62,866 bases of DNA from the NCBI GenBank assembly GCA_016872605.1, contig VGZI01000013.1, positions 1 through 62,866 on the forward strand. The letters are read 5' to 3'. Both the position numbers and the translations under genes were made by a program. The notes beneath the pieces were generated by a model. That model was not told the origin of the DNA, ran no database searches, and worked only from the letters and a program-made list of their open reading frames with translations. The first letter of the stretch is position 1. Every line of letters starts with the position of its first letter. This DNA comes from Planctomycetota bacterium (GTDB taxonomy: Bacteria > Planctomycetota > Planctomycetia > Gemmatales > Gemmataceae). This document shows positions 1-8,063 of this stretch, one piece after another.

Positions 1-1604
1 GAGGCAATGTCCAGCTCGTTATTCGCAAGGACGGACTGTACGCACTCGGCCAAGCGCGCCTGAACGGACTCAACAGCAGCTTCAAGCTCGATCCGCTTTC
101 CGGCGAAGTGTTGGCGACATTCCCAGGCCGCGATCGTTGCACGCGTGCCACGGGCTGTTTCGACACGATTTTCACGCGCGGCGGCAAGGGGGGCTCGACG
201 GCGGCGTTCGACGTCTCCAGCACCGAGCCACGCATGGGCGTCATCACGCCGATGCGTCCCGCCTGCCAGGACGGCGTCGTCACCGCCCACGGCTACCTCT
301 TCTGGGGGCCATGGATGTGTCGCTGCGACATGACACAGCTCGGCGTCATCAGCCTCGGACCGGGCGGCAAGTTCGACTACAGCGCCAACGCGACCGATGC
401 GGATCGGCTGCAGTCCTACAAGGAGACCAGCGCGGCCCGACTCGAGCAGACGAAGGACAACTGGCCAACCTATCGCCGCGACAACAGTCGGTCGGTTAGC
501 ATCGACGATGCTGTCGCCGACAAGGTCAGCCTGGCGTGGACTTTTACTCCCAAGACGCCGACGTTGCCGACGGCGCCGATCATCGCCGCCGGCCGCGTGT
601 ACTTTGGCGGCCAGGACGGCATCGTGCGGTCACTGTATCTTGACAGCGGTAAACAGGCCTGGGCCGGCTACACGGGCGGACCCATCAAGTATCCGCCGGC
701 GTTCGCCCAGAGCGACAAGTTCGATTTCCCGCACGAGAGGCTCTACGTCGGCTCAGGCGACGGCTATGTCTACTGCTTCCATGCGCCGCTGGGCCGAACG
801 CACTGGCGATTCCGCGCCGCTCCGGCCGAACGCATGATCCCGGTGTACGGGACGCTCACTTCGACCTGGCCCGTACCAAGCGTGCTCGTCGAAGGCGATT
901 CCGTCTACGCCGCCGCCGGCATCTCGAACCATGACGGCACGCATGTCTTCGCCCTCGATGCGAATAGCGGCAAGATTCGCTGGCAGCAACACAGTTCCGC
1001 GTACAAAGACGGCGACGAATTGCCCACCGGCGGAGTCAGCGTTCAAGGGCCGATGCTGTTGCACAATAACTCGGTTTACTTCGCGTCCGGCAATACACCG
1101 CCGATCGCCTCCTATGCCGTCAAGGACGGCAAGTTCACCGGCCTGGAATCCAGCCGCGGCAAAGACCTTTACGTCCGCAACGGCAAGGTCGTCGGCTCCG
1201 GATATCCGCTCTATTGGCGCCCCGAAGACGATCAGTTCATCAGCACGATGGACCTTGAAACCCCGGTCGGCGTTCTACGCGTCGGCATGCCGCAACAGAA
1301 TCCCGCAGGTCTCTCCGAGTTGAAGATGATCGGCAAGGCGAACTGGTCGAATCCGATCTACCAGGAAATCGCCGCCGTCGCGATTACGAAGAACGCTGTC
1401 GTCTTCACGGGCTTGAGCCGAGACAAAAAGGACTTTCAGCGCATTAAGGCCGGCGTCATTGCACTCGACATCAACACGGGCAATGTGCTCTGGCAGCATC
1501 CCCTGCCCGCCGTGCCGACCGCGTGGGGCTTGGCGATCGGCGACAGCGGCAACCACGTCGTCGTCACGCTTATGGATGGCCGCGTGCTGGCGTTTGCGAA
1601 GTAA
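1..1604 (+). CDS. PQQ-like beta-propeller repeat protein, 3' part
   Basis: The reading frame is open from base 3, so the gene begins upstream of the window; the first internal ATG at 108 is not a credible start. Repeated blade-type motifs (ALDANSGKIRW, ALDINTGNVLW, SLYLDSGKQAW) are the aspartate/glycine/tryptophan repeats of PQQ-dependent dehydrogenase and BamB-type propellers. The first third has a cysteine-rich stretch (RCTRATGC, RPACQDG, WMCRC) that I associate with planctomycete versions of this family. No PQQ cofactor pocket can be judged from the fragment. Such proteins are usually exported, but the signal sequence is outside the window. The role is unknown; a structural or binding propeller is as likely as an enzyme. 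Confidence 0.85.
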   Translation, partial: GNVQLVIRKDGLYALGQARLNGLNSSFKLDPLSGEVLATFPGRDRCTRATGCFDTIFTRGGKGGSTAAFDVSSTEPRMGVITPMRPACQDGVVTAHGYLFWGPWMCRCDMTQLGVISLGPGGKFDYSANATDADRLQSYKETSAARLEQTKDNWPTYRRDNSRSVSIDDAVADKVSLAWTFTPKTPTLPTAPIIAAGRVYFGGQDGIVRSLYLDSGKQAWAGYTGGPIKYPPAFAQSDKFDFPHERLYVGSGDGYVYCFHAPLGRTHWRFRAAPAERMIPVYGTLTSTWPVPSVLVEGDSVYAAAGISNHDGTHVFALDANSGKIRWQQHSSAYKDGDELPTGGVSVQGPMLLHNNSVYFASGNTPPIASYAVKDGKFTGLESSRGKDLYVRNGKVVGSGYPLYWRPEDDQFISTMDLETPVGVLRVGMPQQNPAGLSELKMIGKANWSNPIYQEIAAVAITKNAVVFTGLSRDKKDFQRIKAGVIALDINTGNVLWQHPLPAVPTAWGLAIGDSGNHVVVTLMDGRVLAFAK

Positions 1605-1671
1605 CCTGCGTTGACTCGCGAGCGAATGGCGGGTACCGTTAAAGTACCCGCTTTGGCCACGAAAGATTCCA

Positions 1672-2349
1672 ATGACACCGAATCCAAGCTCGCCGCCTGC
1701 CGTTCCACCGCTCGAACCGGGCCACCGCCTGTCGCGGGCCGAGTTCGAACGCCGGTACGAAGCGATGCACGATCTCAAGAAAGCTGAGTTGATCGAAGGC
1801 GTCGTGTACATGCCTTCTCCTGTCCGACTGCGGCGTCATGGCGATCCACACGTGCGCATGATCAGTTGGATTGGTGTTTACGCGGCGCATTCCCCAGTCG
1901 TTGTTCCCGGCGACAACACGACGGCTCGCCTTGACCTCGACAATGAGCCCCAACCTGATGGAATGCTGCTGATTGATCCTCGTTTCGGTTGCCAGGCCGT
2001 CATCAATGAAAACGATTCCGTCGAAAAGGCGCCGGAATGGGTTGGCGAAATCTCCGCAAGCAGCGCCAGCTTCGACTTGCATACCAAGAAAGCCGTCTAT
2101 CGTCGCAACGGCGTTCGTGAGTATGTCGTATGGCCCGTGCTCGACAAGCAGCTAGACTGGTTCGCCTCTCGGGCCGGCCAGTTTGAATCGCTCAAGGCCG
2201 ATGCGGCCGGCATCCTCAAGAGCGAAGTTTTTCCCGGATTGTGGCTCGACTCAGCGGCACTCATTGCAGGCGACATGTTGCGCGTGCTCGCGGTTGTTCA
2301 AGACGGCGTGCATTCGCCTGAACATGCGGCCTTCACCGCGCGGCGTTGA
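1672..2349 (+). CDS. Uma2 family (DUF820) endonuclease-like protein
   Basis: A 225-aa protein with the Uma2 layout: an N-terminal helix (SRAEFERRYEAM), then AELIEGVVYMPSP, then a PQPDGMLLIDP strand and an EISASSASFDLHTKK block followed by YRRNGVREYVVW. In this PD-(D/E)XK-like fold the acidic residues of the PDG motif, the E in the EISASS strand and the K of LHTKK are the expected metal and catalytic residues. The family is strongly expanded in planctomycetes and cyanobacteria and its biological role is unsettled. The gene starts 67 bases after the propeller gene and is followed closely by the predicted selenoprotein gene. A second Uma2 gene begins at the far end of the window. Confidence 0.85.
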   Translation: MTPNPSSPPAVPPLEPGHRLSRAEFERRYEAMHDLKKAELIEGVVYMPSPVRLRRHGDPHVRMISWIGVYAAHSPVVVPGDNTTARLDLDNEPQPDGMLLIDPRFGCQAVINENDSVEKAPEWVGEISASSASFDLHTKKAVYRRNGVREYVVWPVLDKQLDWFASRAGQFESLKADAAGILKSEVFPGLWLDSAALIAGDMLRVLAVVQDGVHSPEHAAFTARR

Positions 2350-2368
2350 TAAAAGGAGAGGAGATCCC

Positions 2369-2692
2369 ATGCGAACGATTCTTGCGTCGATGTTCTTGCT
2401 TTTGCTTCTGGTTGCACTTTCCACAGGCTGCCGGCAGGACACCTCGCCGCCGAGCGCGGACGAAGTCGTGCTCAACGTGCCAGGCATGTCCTGACCGGGC
2501 GGCTGACCGCCGAGAGCGCGTGCCGCTCTCGAAACTCTACCGTGGGTAGATCATGGCTCGATCAAGACGAATGTCTCGGCGCGTGAAGTGCGCTTCAAGT
2601 TCAAGGATAAATCCGGCTGGAACGAAGAAGCCCTGCGTGCGGCTTTCAAGAAACAACAGTTTCCCGAACTGACTGTCAAATCCAAGTCTTAG
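2369..2692 (+). CDS. Predicted selenoprotein: HMA-domain lipoprotein with two in-frame TGA codons
   Basis: ATG 2369 follows a strong AGGAGAGGAG ribosome site. Residues 1-21 are a lipoprotein signal ending in the lipobox STGC. The frame then reads VVLNVPGMS, TGA (codon 42, 2492-2494), PGG, TGA (codon 46, 2504-2506), and continues without another stop to TAG at 2690-2692 (107 residues). The part after the TGAs (ALETLPWVDHGS, REVRFKFKDKSGWN, EEALRAAFKKQQF) is a normal heavy-metal-associated ferredoxin-like fold. The two TGAs sit where HMA proteins carry their cysteine pair after GM(T/S), here with three residues between them rather than the usual two. An 8-bp hairpin follows the second TGA. I read both TGAs as selenocysteine. 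Alternatives are a pseudogene with two nonsense changes, or termination at codon 42 giving a 41-aa peptide. The role would be metal or mercury binding, or redox chemistry, at the membrane surface. Confidence 0.68.
2511..2531 (+). promoter_or_regulatory. Candidate bacterial SECIS hairpin
   Basis: CGAGAGCG (2511-2518) and CGCTCTCG (2524-2531) pair perfectly over 8 bp around the 5-base loop CGTGC. The hairpin starts 4 bases after the second in-frame TGA and 16 bases after the first. Bacterial SECIS elements are hairpins just downstream of the UGA with a G (often GU) in the apical loop; this loop contains GU. A second, weaker hairpin (GGCGG 2498-2502 with CCGCC 2507-2511) has the second TGA in its loop and would compete with it. 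The assignment depends on the selenoprotein reading of the gene. Confidence 0.5.
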
Positions 2693-2705
2693 TCAGCGCC
2701 TCGTA

Positions 2706-2831
2706 GGGACAAGCAGCCAGCTTGTCCCTTGATGTCCGCCTGTAACTAATACTGCGCCGGGCACGGGGACAAGCTGGCCGCTTGTCCCCAAGAAGGGCGC
2801 CTGAGGCGTAAGCGAAGGCTTACGCTTCAGG
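2706..2831. repeat. Three consecutive hairpins between the HMA gene and cotH
   Basis: The first is GGGACAAGC (2706-2714) with GCTTGTCCC (2720-2728). The second is GGGGACAAGC (2765-2774) with GCTTGTCCCC (2780-2789). These are two versions of one palindrome. The third is a 14-bp stem, 2800-2813 pairing with 2818-2831 around GAAG, with one G-T wobble. The region lies between convergent genes and can terminate both; none of the hairpins has a long T tail. Confidence 0.7.
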
Positions 2832-2840
2832 CTCTGACGC

Positions 2841-3986
2841 CTATGTCTTTACCGTTTTGAGCTGTTGCTCGATGCTGCGGGCACACTGCCGGATCGCTTC
2901 GCGCAGGCGATTGACCTGATTCGGATAGTCGCGGCCGGCGCCCTTGTCGATCTCCATTAGGGCGGGCTGAACGCGCTTTTGCACTTCGTCGAGGCGTTTC
3001 ACGAGGACCTCCGGCTTAAAGACATTGGCGTGAATCTCGCGCATCCGCTTGAAGTATTGCTTCCTTCCTTCCGGCGTGTTGATGACGGCGTTGGCGACGA
3101 AACCCTGGTATCCGGGCAGGAGTGGGCCGCCGGGGTTGCCGAACATTTGATCCATGCCGGAGGGGATGAAGACGAGCTTGTCGGTCTTTGGGTTATGGTA
3201 GATGCGATAGTTGTTGCGGTTCATCGGGTAGCCGTCCCAGTCCCAGGTGACCGACTCCAACACCAGGTCGGTGATGAACTTGTCCATGTCGAGGACTTTT
3301 TCCAACTTCTCGAATCGTTTCTTCGCATCGGGTTCGCGGGCGGCGGCGATGAGCGCTTTCAGATCGGCACGGTCCTTGACGTCGTTCTTGCTGCGCAGTA
3401 TCTGCAGCGGCTGATCGACTTCGCGCAGGAATCCACCGTCGTAGAGGTTGCCGTCGGTCCGATTGAAATGCCGTTTGAGAAAGTGCCTATCAAATCCTTC
3501 CTTGACGTAATAAAGCCCGCGACGCCGGCCATTGATGGTGACGACGGCATGCGCGACGCGTGAGGCGGGGACGCTGGCGGCACGGAACAAGTCACCGCAG
3601 ATCAGTTCGGACAAATAGCTCGGATCCTGCAGGGAATTGGCGAGGTGCCATTTGTCCATGCCGTAGAAGAGCTTGTCCTCCTTGTATTTGTTCATGTTGA
3701 GCGTGAGACCGGGCTTGTCATCGATGCCGCGAAAGCTGCCGGCGGCGCCTTTGACGTGGATGCCGATCTTGGTGTAGACCTTGTCGCCGTCCTTGAGCGT
3801 GGCCTGGACATACTTGCGCGGATCGCGGCGAAGGGCGTCGAGTTCCTTGGGGCCGAGCGTGATTTCGAGGTGAAGTACCTTGTCACTGCCGAAGAAGGCG
3901 TCGCTCAATTCCGCCGGTTTTTGAGCGTGAATGGCCGTAGGCGCCACCAGCGGAACGAGCATGAACAAGGGCATAATGATTCGCAT
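2841..3986 (-). CDS. CotH kinase family protein, secreted
   Basis: The 381-aa product starts with a hydrophobic signal peptide ending near IHAQ (about residue 22). The body has CotH features: an N-terminal beta domain (IGIHVKGAAGSFRG), the nucleotide-binding RGLYYVKE strand with the following helix, and a late MNRNNYRIYHNP...FIPSGMDQMFG segment matching the active-site strand with a metal-binding aspartate. CotH proteins are atypical protein kinases. In planctomycetes they are common exported proteins of unknown substrate, so spore-coat naming should not be carried over. The start is supported by GGAGTAACC just before ATG. It stands alone, convergent with the HMA gene. Confidence 0.85.
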   Translation of the reverse strand: MRIIMPLFMLVPLVAPTAIHAQKPAELSDAFFGSDKVLHLEITLGPKELDALRRDPRKYVQATLKDGDKVYTKIGIHVKGAAGSFRGIDDKPGLTLNMNKYKEDKLFYGMDKWHLANSLQDPSYLSELICGDLFRAASVPASRVAHAVVTINGRRRGLYYVKEGFDRHFLKRHFNRTDGNLYDGGFLREVDQPLQILRSKNDVKDRADLKALIAAAREPDAKKRFEKLEKVLDMDKFITDLVLESVTWDWDGYPMNRNNYRIYHNPKTDKLVFIPSGMDQMFGNPGGPLLPGYQGFVANAVINTPEGRKQYFKRMREIHANVFKPEVLVKRLDEVQKRVQPALMEIDKGAGRDYPNQVNRLREAIRQCARSIEQQLKTVKT

Positions 3987-4065
3987 TGGTTACTCCGTTA
4001 TGGGGGGGCGAGAGCGCGAAACCGCCGAGCGGACGCCATGATGCCACAGATATGCACGCGGTTTT

Positions 4066-4917
4066 CTACGCACTGCGTGTGGCGATGGTGTTCGTCAATC
4101 GCCCGATCCCGGTGATTTCGATGTGCACGACATCGCCCGGGGCCAGGGTGAAATCGTCGGGCGGGACGATGCCGGTGCCGGTGAGGAGTATGGCCCCGTT
4201 GGGAAAGCTCGTTTCCTTGCCGAGCCAATCGATCAACTCCTGGAATGAACGTTTCATGGACGAGACCTTGGTGCTTCCATCGAACGCTTTTGCGCCGGCT
4301 CGCTCAATGGTAAGACGAATCACGGTATCGTCCGGCTTCGGCATTGCGTCGGCGAGCGTGATGCAGGGGCCGACGGCGCACGCGTGATCGTAGAATTTCG
4401 CTTGCGGCAAGTAAAGGGGGTTCTCTCCTTCGATATCGCGCGAGCTCATGTCGTTGCCGATGGAGAATCCGACGAGCCTGAGCTGCGGAGAAATGACGAG
4501 GGCAAGTTCGGGTTCGGGGACGTTCCACTTGCTGTCGCGGCGAATGTGAACACGCTCGCCCGGACCGCGGACGCGATAGGCCGGCGCCTTGAAGAAGAGC
4601 TCCGGACGGGGCGCGGAGTAGACGAGATCGTAGAAGCGGGCGGCGCCGGCGGATTCGCGCTCGCGCGCTTCCTGGCTGCGCTTGTACGTGACGCCCGCCG
4701 CCCAAATCTCCTGCAAGTCGACCGGAGCGACCAGCTTGGCCTGATCGAGCGGGATCGTGGTTCGGCTCCCGTCGACCGATGCTTGGATCGCTTGTGCGGG
4801 ATTCGGAGCATGAAGGAGTTCGACGAGGCTGGTCGGCCGCAGGAGCCGTACGAGATTGCCGTCGATCCAACCTGCAGCGGTCGTGCTATCCGGTGTTTGC
4901 AGTTTGCAGATGCGCAT
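4066..4917 (-). CDS. Fumarylacetoacetate hydrolase (FAH) family protein
   Basis: A 283-aa protein. After an N-terminal domain of about 70 residues, the FAH domain begins near PVDLQEIWAAGVTYKRS. Metal-ligand regions are visible as EPELALVI (the ExE motif), the following GNDMSSRDIEGENPLYLPQAKFYD block, and the C-terminal LLTGTGIVPP with the GDVVHIEITGIG strand. These are typical of the FAH/2-hydroxyhepta-2,4-diene-1,7-dioate isomerase branch, which cleaves or isomerises C-C bonds in 2-keto acids with Mg or Ca. The substrate cannot be told from the sequence and no aromatic-degradation genes lie beside it. The ribosome site is weak (GAAGAATCAA). Confidence 0.85.
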   Translation of the reverse strand: MRICKLQTPDSTTAAGWIDGNLVRLLRPTSLVELLHAPNPAQAIQASVDGSRTTIPLDQAKLVAPVDLQEIWAAGVTYKRSQEARERESAGAARFYDLVYSAPRPELFFKAPAYRVRGPGERVHIRRDSKWNVPEPELALVISPQLRLVGFSIGNDMSSRDIEGENPLYLPQAKFYDHACAVGPCITLADAMPKPDDTVIRLTIERAGAKAFDGSTKVSSMKRSFQELIDWLGKETSFPNGAILLTGTGIVPPDDFTLAPGDVVHIEITGIGRLTNTIATRSA

Positions 4918-5040
4918 TTGATTCTTCCGGTCTCGGAGGGGTTCATATCCTATCGTTGAGTCAGTATATGCGGCTCCGATTTTTTGCCGTCGCCAATTTG
5001 ACGGCGTTATGGCAGAATGGAAGACGTGGGTAATACCGGT

Positions 5041-5084
5041 CTTCGTTTAGCGTTTGCACGGCGCCGCGCGGACGCTAAACGAAG
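5041..5084. repeat. TTTAGCGC palindrome family, copy 1
   Basis: CTTCGTTTAGCGT (5041-5053) and ACGCTAAACGAAG (5072-5084) form a perfect 13-bp inverted repeat around an 18-base GC-rich loop. The element ends 15 bases before the ATG of the CAP protein gene. The flanking AATACCGGT at 5030-5040 recurs in inverted form next to the copy at 60649-60690, so the repeat unit is longer than the stem. Confidence 0.8.
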
Positions 5085-5099
5085 TAGGCAGAATCAGAT

Positions 5100-7973
5100 A
5101 TGCCCGCATACAGTTGTCCTCACTGTCAAAAACCGTTCAGCGCCGCCGCAAATACGGAGGCAGGCGTCGTTTGTCCACACTGCAAGCAGGCGGCGAGTCT
5201 TCCGACGACGGCGGCGTCCCGATGGTACTTCGGGCGGGCCAAAAAGAAGTACGGGCCTTACTCCTGGCCACAGCTTCGTGCACTGGCAAAGCGAGGCGAC
5301 GTGCGCGGCGAGGACATGGTGTTGCGCGAAGGATCGAAAAAGTGGGAACGCGCCGACGGCGTACCCGGGTTGTTCGATGACGCACCCGCGCCGACGACGC
5401 CTCGGTCCGACGTATCATTCCCCTGGCTGACGGTGAGTTTGGCAGCCGCCTGCGTGCTCCTGATGACCGCACTAGGTATCGCTGGCTACGTTCTATTCAC
5501 GCGCCCGCCGCCGAACGAGCCGACGCCGGAGAAGAAAACACCGCTCGCTGATGCCAAGAAATCGGACCCGCTCAAGCCGGCGGCCGATCCACCGAAAAAA
5601 ATCGCAAAGGTTGACAAAGTCGACGAGAAAAAATCCCCCGTCGAGGTCAAGCCGAAGCCGAAGGAAGCACCGACTCCGGACTGGACGACTGAGTTTGTCG
5701 ATCGGCTAAATCGGCAGCGAAAGCAGGCGGGGATCGGCTCGGTCACTTTCGACGTAGACTTGAGCCGCGGCTGCGAGGCGCACGCGAAGTACCTCGCACA
5801 ACATCTCGGTGAGCCGAACGCCAACGACGCCAACGTGCGCGAAGAAGACCCGAAGAAAGCCGGTTATAGCATCGAGGGCCAACGAGCCGGACAGAACGCC
5901 ATGATCGGTTTTCTCGATCCGCTCGATGGACTGGAAAAATGGATGGGCCGTGTGTACAGTCGCGGCTCGCTGTTGGCCTCGGACATGCGCAGCATCGGCA
6001 TCGGCTACGCAAAGACTGCCAAGGGGCAGAGCATTTGCGTCGTCGATCCGATTCGCGGCAAGGGGGAGCCGATTGTTGTCTACCCGGCGCCAGATCAGAC
6101 GGATGTGCCATTGTCGTTCACCAGCGGTCCGGAGGTTCCCGACGCCAAGGCGGTTGCGGGCTATCCAATCACGATCGCGTTTCCGCCGTCCAAATCCGTG
6201 ACCCATGCAAGAATCGAGGTGCGACTCAAAGGCAGCCTGCTCGACGGTTGGATTTGGACGCCGGAGAAACCCGTTCGGGCCGGCGGCCTCTACAACGCCG
6301 CTGCCTTCGTGCCGAAAGGCCTATTGAAAAGCGATGCCGCGTACGACGTTAAGGCCTCGGCTCAACTCGAAGGCAAGCCGTGGGAATTGTCGTGGACCTT
6401 CACGACTGAAGACGATGGCGACAGCAAAGGCATCTGGGCAAAAAAGGCCGTCGCCAAGCTCAATGCCTATCGTGCTCAGGCAGGCTTGAAGCCGGTGACG
6501 CTTGATGAGAAGTTGAGCCGTGGTTGCCTGGCCCATGCTCGTTACCTGGTGATCAACGAAGGACATCCCGCACTCGAAGGCCTCAAGGCGCACGACGAAG
6601 ACCAGTCGCTGCCCGGATTTAGCGAGGAAGGCCGTACTGCCGGCAAGGCGTCGGACATCGCCATTGGCGACAACGAGCCGCTCGATGGGCTCGACGGCTG
6701 GATGGCGACGTTGTATCACCGCACGCCAATAATGGAGCCGGGCTTGACGACCGTTGGCTTCGGATGCGCCCGCGGGAGGAGGCAAGGCTGGGTTACGGTG
6801 CTCAATGTGGCATCGGGCCGAGGGAAATCGTCGCGCGCCGAGCCGGTGCTGTATCCCGTTCCGAATCAAACCGACGTGCCGCTCAATTTCCCCAACGGCG
6901 GCGAGGAGCCGAACCCGATTCCCGAGGACAAAACGGGCCGAGCGGGCTTCCCGATTACTGCGTTCTTCTCACTGGGACCGATGCCGAAAAACGCGACGGG
7001 GCGATTGACGAACGATCAGGGGGCTGAGGTCCCGTGCTGGTTTTCGTCGCCGGAGAAACTCGCCAATCCGAAGTTCCCGCAAGGCCCGGTGCTGTGCCTC
7101 ATTCCGAAGGCGCCGCTGAAGATAAATGCGAGATTCCACGTCCATTTTCAGGCCGAGCGTGCAGGCAAGACCTGGCAGCAACAATGGTCGTTCACAACCG
7201 GCGAAGGCGGTCCGAGCGCAAGCGCCGCCACTCAGATGGTCGTCGACCGCATCAATCACTACCGCACGCTCGCCGGCCTGAGCCCCGTCGCGCTCGAGGA
7301 CCGCCAGGCCCGTGGCTGCCAACTGCATGCGGAGTATCTGGGCAAAAACGCCGACATCCTCTTCAATCGCAAGGCGCCCGTGAATAATGAGGACGACAAC
7401 CTTCCCGGATTCACACGCGAGGGGTTGCGGGCAGCGCTGTCAAATCCTGACGTCTTCAGCAACGCGCCGATTCCGACTGCCCAAATCGACGACCTGATGG
7501 CGACCTTCACCCGCCGCGTCTCTCTACTCGATCCCGATCTCCAGCGCGTTGGCTTCGGCTGCTACCACGACATCGGCCGAGGCTGGCGCTGCGTGCTCGA
7601 TCTCAACAGCGGGCGCGGCGATTCGCGCGTCGTGGTCTTCCCGGCGCCCAATCAGGGCGACGTGCCGACGATCGGTTTCGACACGATTGCCGAGGCCAAA
7701 GGAAGCCCGGGCTACCCCGTGACCGTGATCTTCCCGCGGCAGAGCAGCCTGGACAAAGTCCAAGCGTTCCTAAGCGATGCAGACCAGAACGATGTACCCA
7801 TCTTCGTGTCAAGTCCTGAACGTCCGCTCAATGCAAGCCTTAAGCGCAGCATCGTCGGCGTGCATCCGCTCTCGGCTCTGCGGCCAGGCCACACGTATTC
7901 TGTCACGGTCTCGGCCATCGCTAATGGGATGGAGTGGCGTCAAACGTGGCAATTCACGACAAAAGCGAAGTAA
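5100..7973 (+). CDS. Membrane-anchored zinc-ribbon / GYF_2 / triple CAP-domain protein
   Basis: The 957-aa protein has a zinc ribbon at the N-terminus (C6, C9, C25, C28), a GYF_2 (DUF4339) domain at about 41-92 (WYFGRAKKKYGPYS), and one transmembrane helix at about 109-133. A Lys/Pro/Glu-rich linker follows, then three repeats of a CAP (SCP/PR-1-like) domain, each opening with a VxxLNxxRxxAG-type helix and an SRGCxxHAxYL-type helix. Repeats start near residues 200, 450 and 705, each followed by a beta-sandwich segment (YPAPNQTDVPL-like; PVPNQTDVPL, PAPNQGDVPT). The topology should be zinc ribbon and GYF inside and CAP domains outside. The third repeat is the most divergent. CAP domains bind lipids or act as proteases or adhesins; which applies here is unknown. 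Confidence 0.85.
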   Translation: MPAYSCPHCQKPFSAAANTEAGVVCPHCKQAASLPTTAASRWYFGRAKKKYGPYSWPQLRALAKRGDVRGEDMVLREGSKKWERADGVPGLFDDAPAPTTPRSDVSFPWLTVSLAAACVLLMTALGIAGYVLFTRPPPNEPTPEKKTPLADAKKSDPLKPAADPPKKIAKVDKVDEKKSPVEVKPKPKEAPTPDWTTEFVDRLNRQRKQAGIGSVTFDVDLSRGCEAHAKYLAQHLGEPNANDANVREEDPKKAGYSIEGQRAGQNAMIGFLDPLDGLEKWMGRVYSRGSLLASDMRSIGIGYAKTAKGQSICVVDPIRGKGEPIVVYPAPDQTDVPLSFTSGPEVPDAKAVAGYPITIAFPPSKSVTHARIEVRLKGSLLDGWIWTPEKPVRAGGLYNAAAFVPKGLLKSDAAYDVKASAQLEGKPWELSWTFTTEDDGDSKGIWAKKAVAKLNAYRAQAGLKPVTLDEKLSRGCLAHARYLVINEGHPALEGLKAHDEDQSLPGFSEEGRTAGKASDIAIGDNEPLDGLDGWMATLYHRTPIMEPGLTTVGFGCARGRRQGWVTVLNVASGRGKSSRAEPVLYPVPNQTDVPLNFPNGGEEPNPIPEDKTGRAGFPITAFFSLGPMPKNATGRLTNDQGAEVPCWFSSPEKLANPKFPQGPVLCLIPKAPLKINARFHVHFQAERAGKTWQQQWSFTTGEGGPSASAATQMVVDRINHYRTLAGLSPVALEDRQARGCQLHAEYLGKNADILFNRKAPVNNEDDNLPGFTREGLRAALSNPDVFSNAPIPTAQIDDLMATFTRRVSLLDPDLQRVGFGCYHDIGRGWRCVLDLNSGRGDSRVVVFPAPNQGDVPTIGFDTIAEAKGSPGYPVTVIFPRQSSLDKVQAFLSDADQNDVPIFVSSPERPLNASLKRSIVGVHPLSALRPGHTYSVTVSAIANGMEWRQTWQFTTKAK

Positions 7974-7980
7974 GGCACGT

Positions 7981-8042
7981 CCACGAAGCACGCAAAAGAC
8001 ACGAGAACTCTGCTCTTTTTGTGTTCCTGGTGTTCTCCGTGG
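7981..8042. repeat. Imperfect palindrome, CCACGAA...TCCGTGG type, copy 1
   Basis: A degenerate inverted repeat (CCACGAAGCACGCAAAAG... against ...TTTTTGTGTTC...CCGTGG) fills the spacer before the tryptophanase-like gene. Similar A/T-rich palindromes occur at about 9449-9565 and 33663-33749. These look like one decayed family of intergenic elements. Confidence 0.5.
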
Positions 8043-8063
8043 TTGCATTTGGGAGATCGCGAC

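Noticed and set aside
2183..2494. A 103-aa frame running through the end of the Uma2 gene into the HMA gene
   Set aside because: It overlaps the Uma2 gene out of frame; the real start is the ATG at 2369 with AGGAGAGGAG.
2706..2831. Clustered hairpins as a CRISPR array
   Set aside because: Two related palindromes with unequal spacing and no spacers of constant length; no cas genes.
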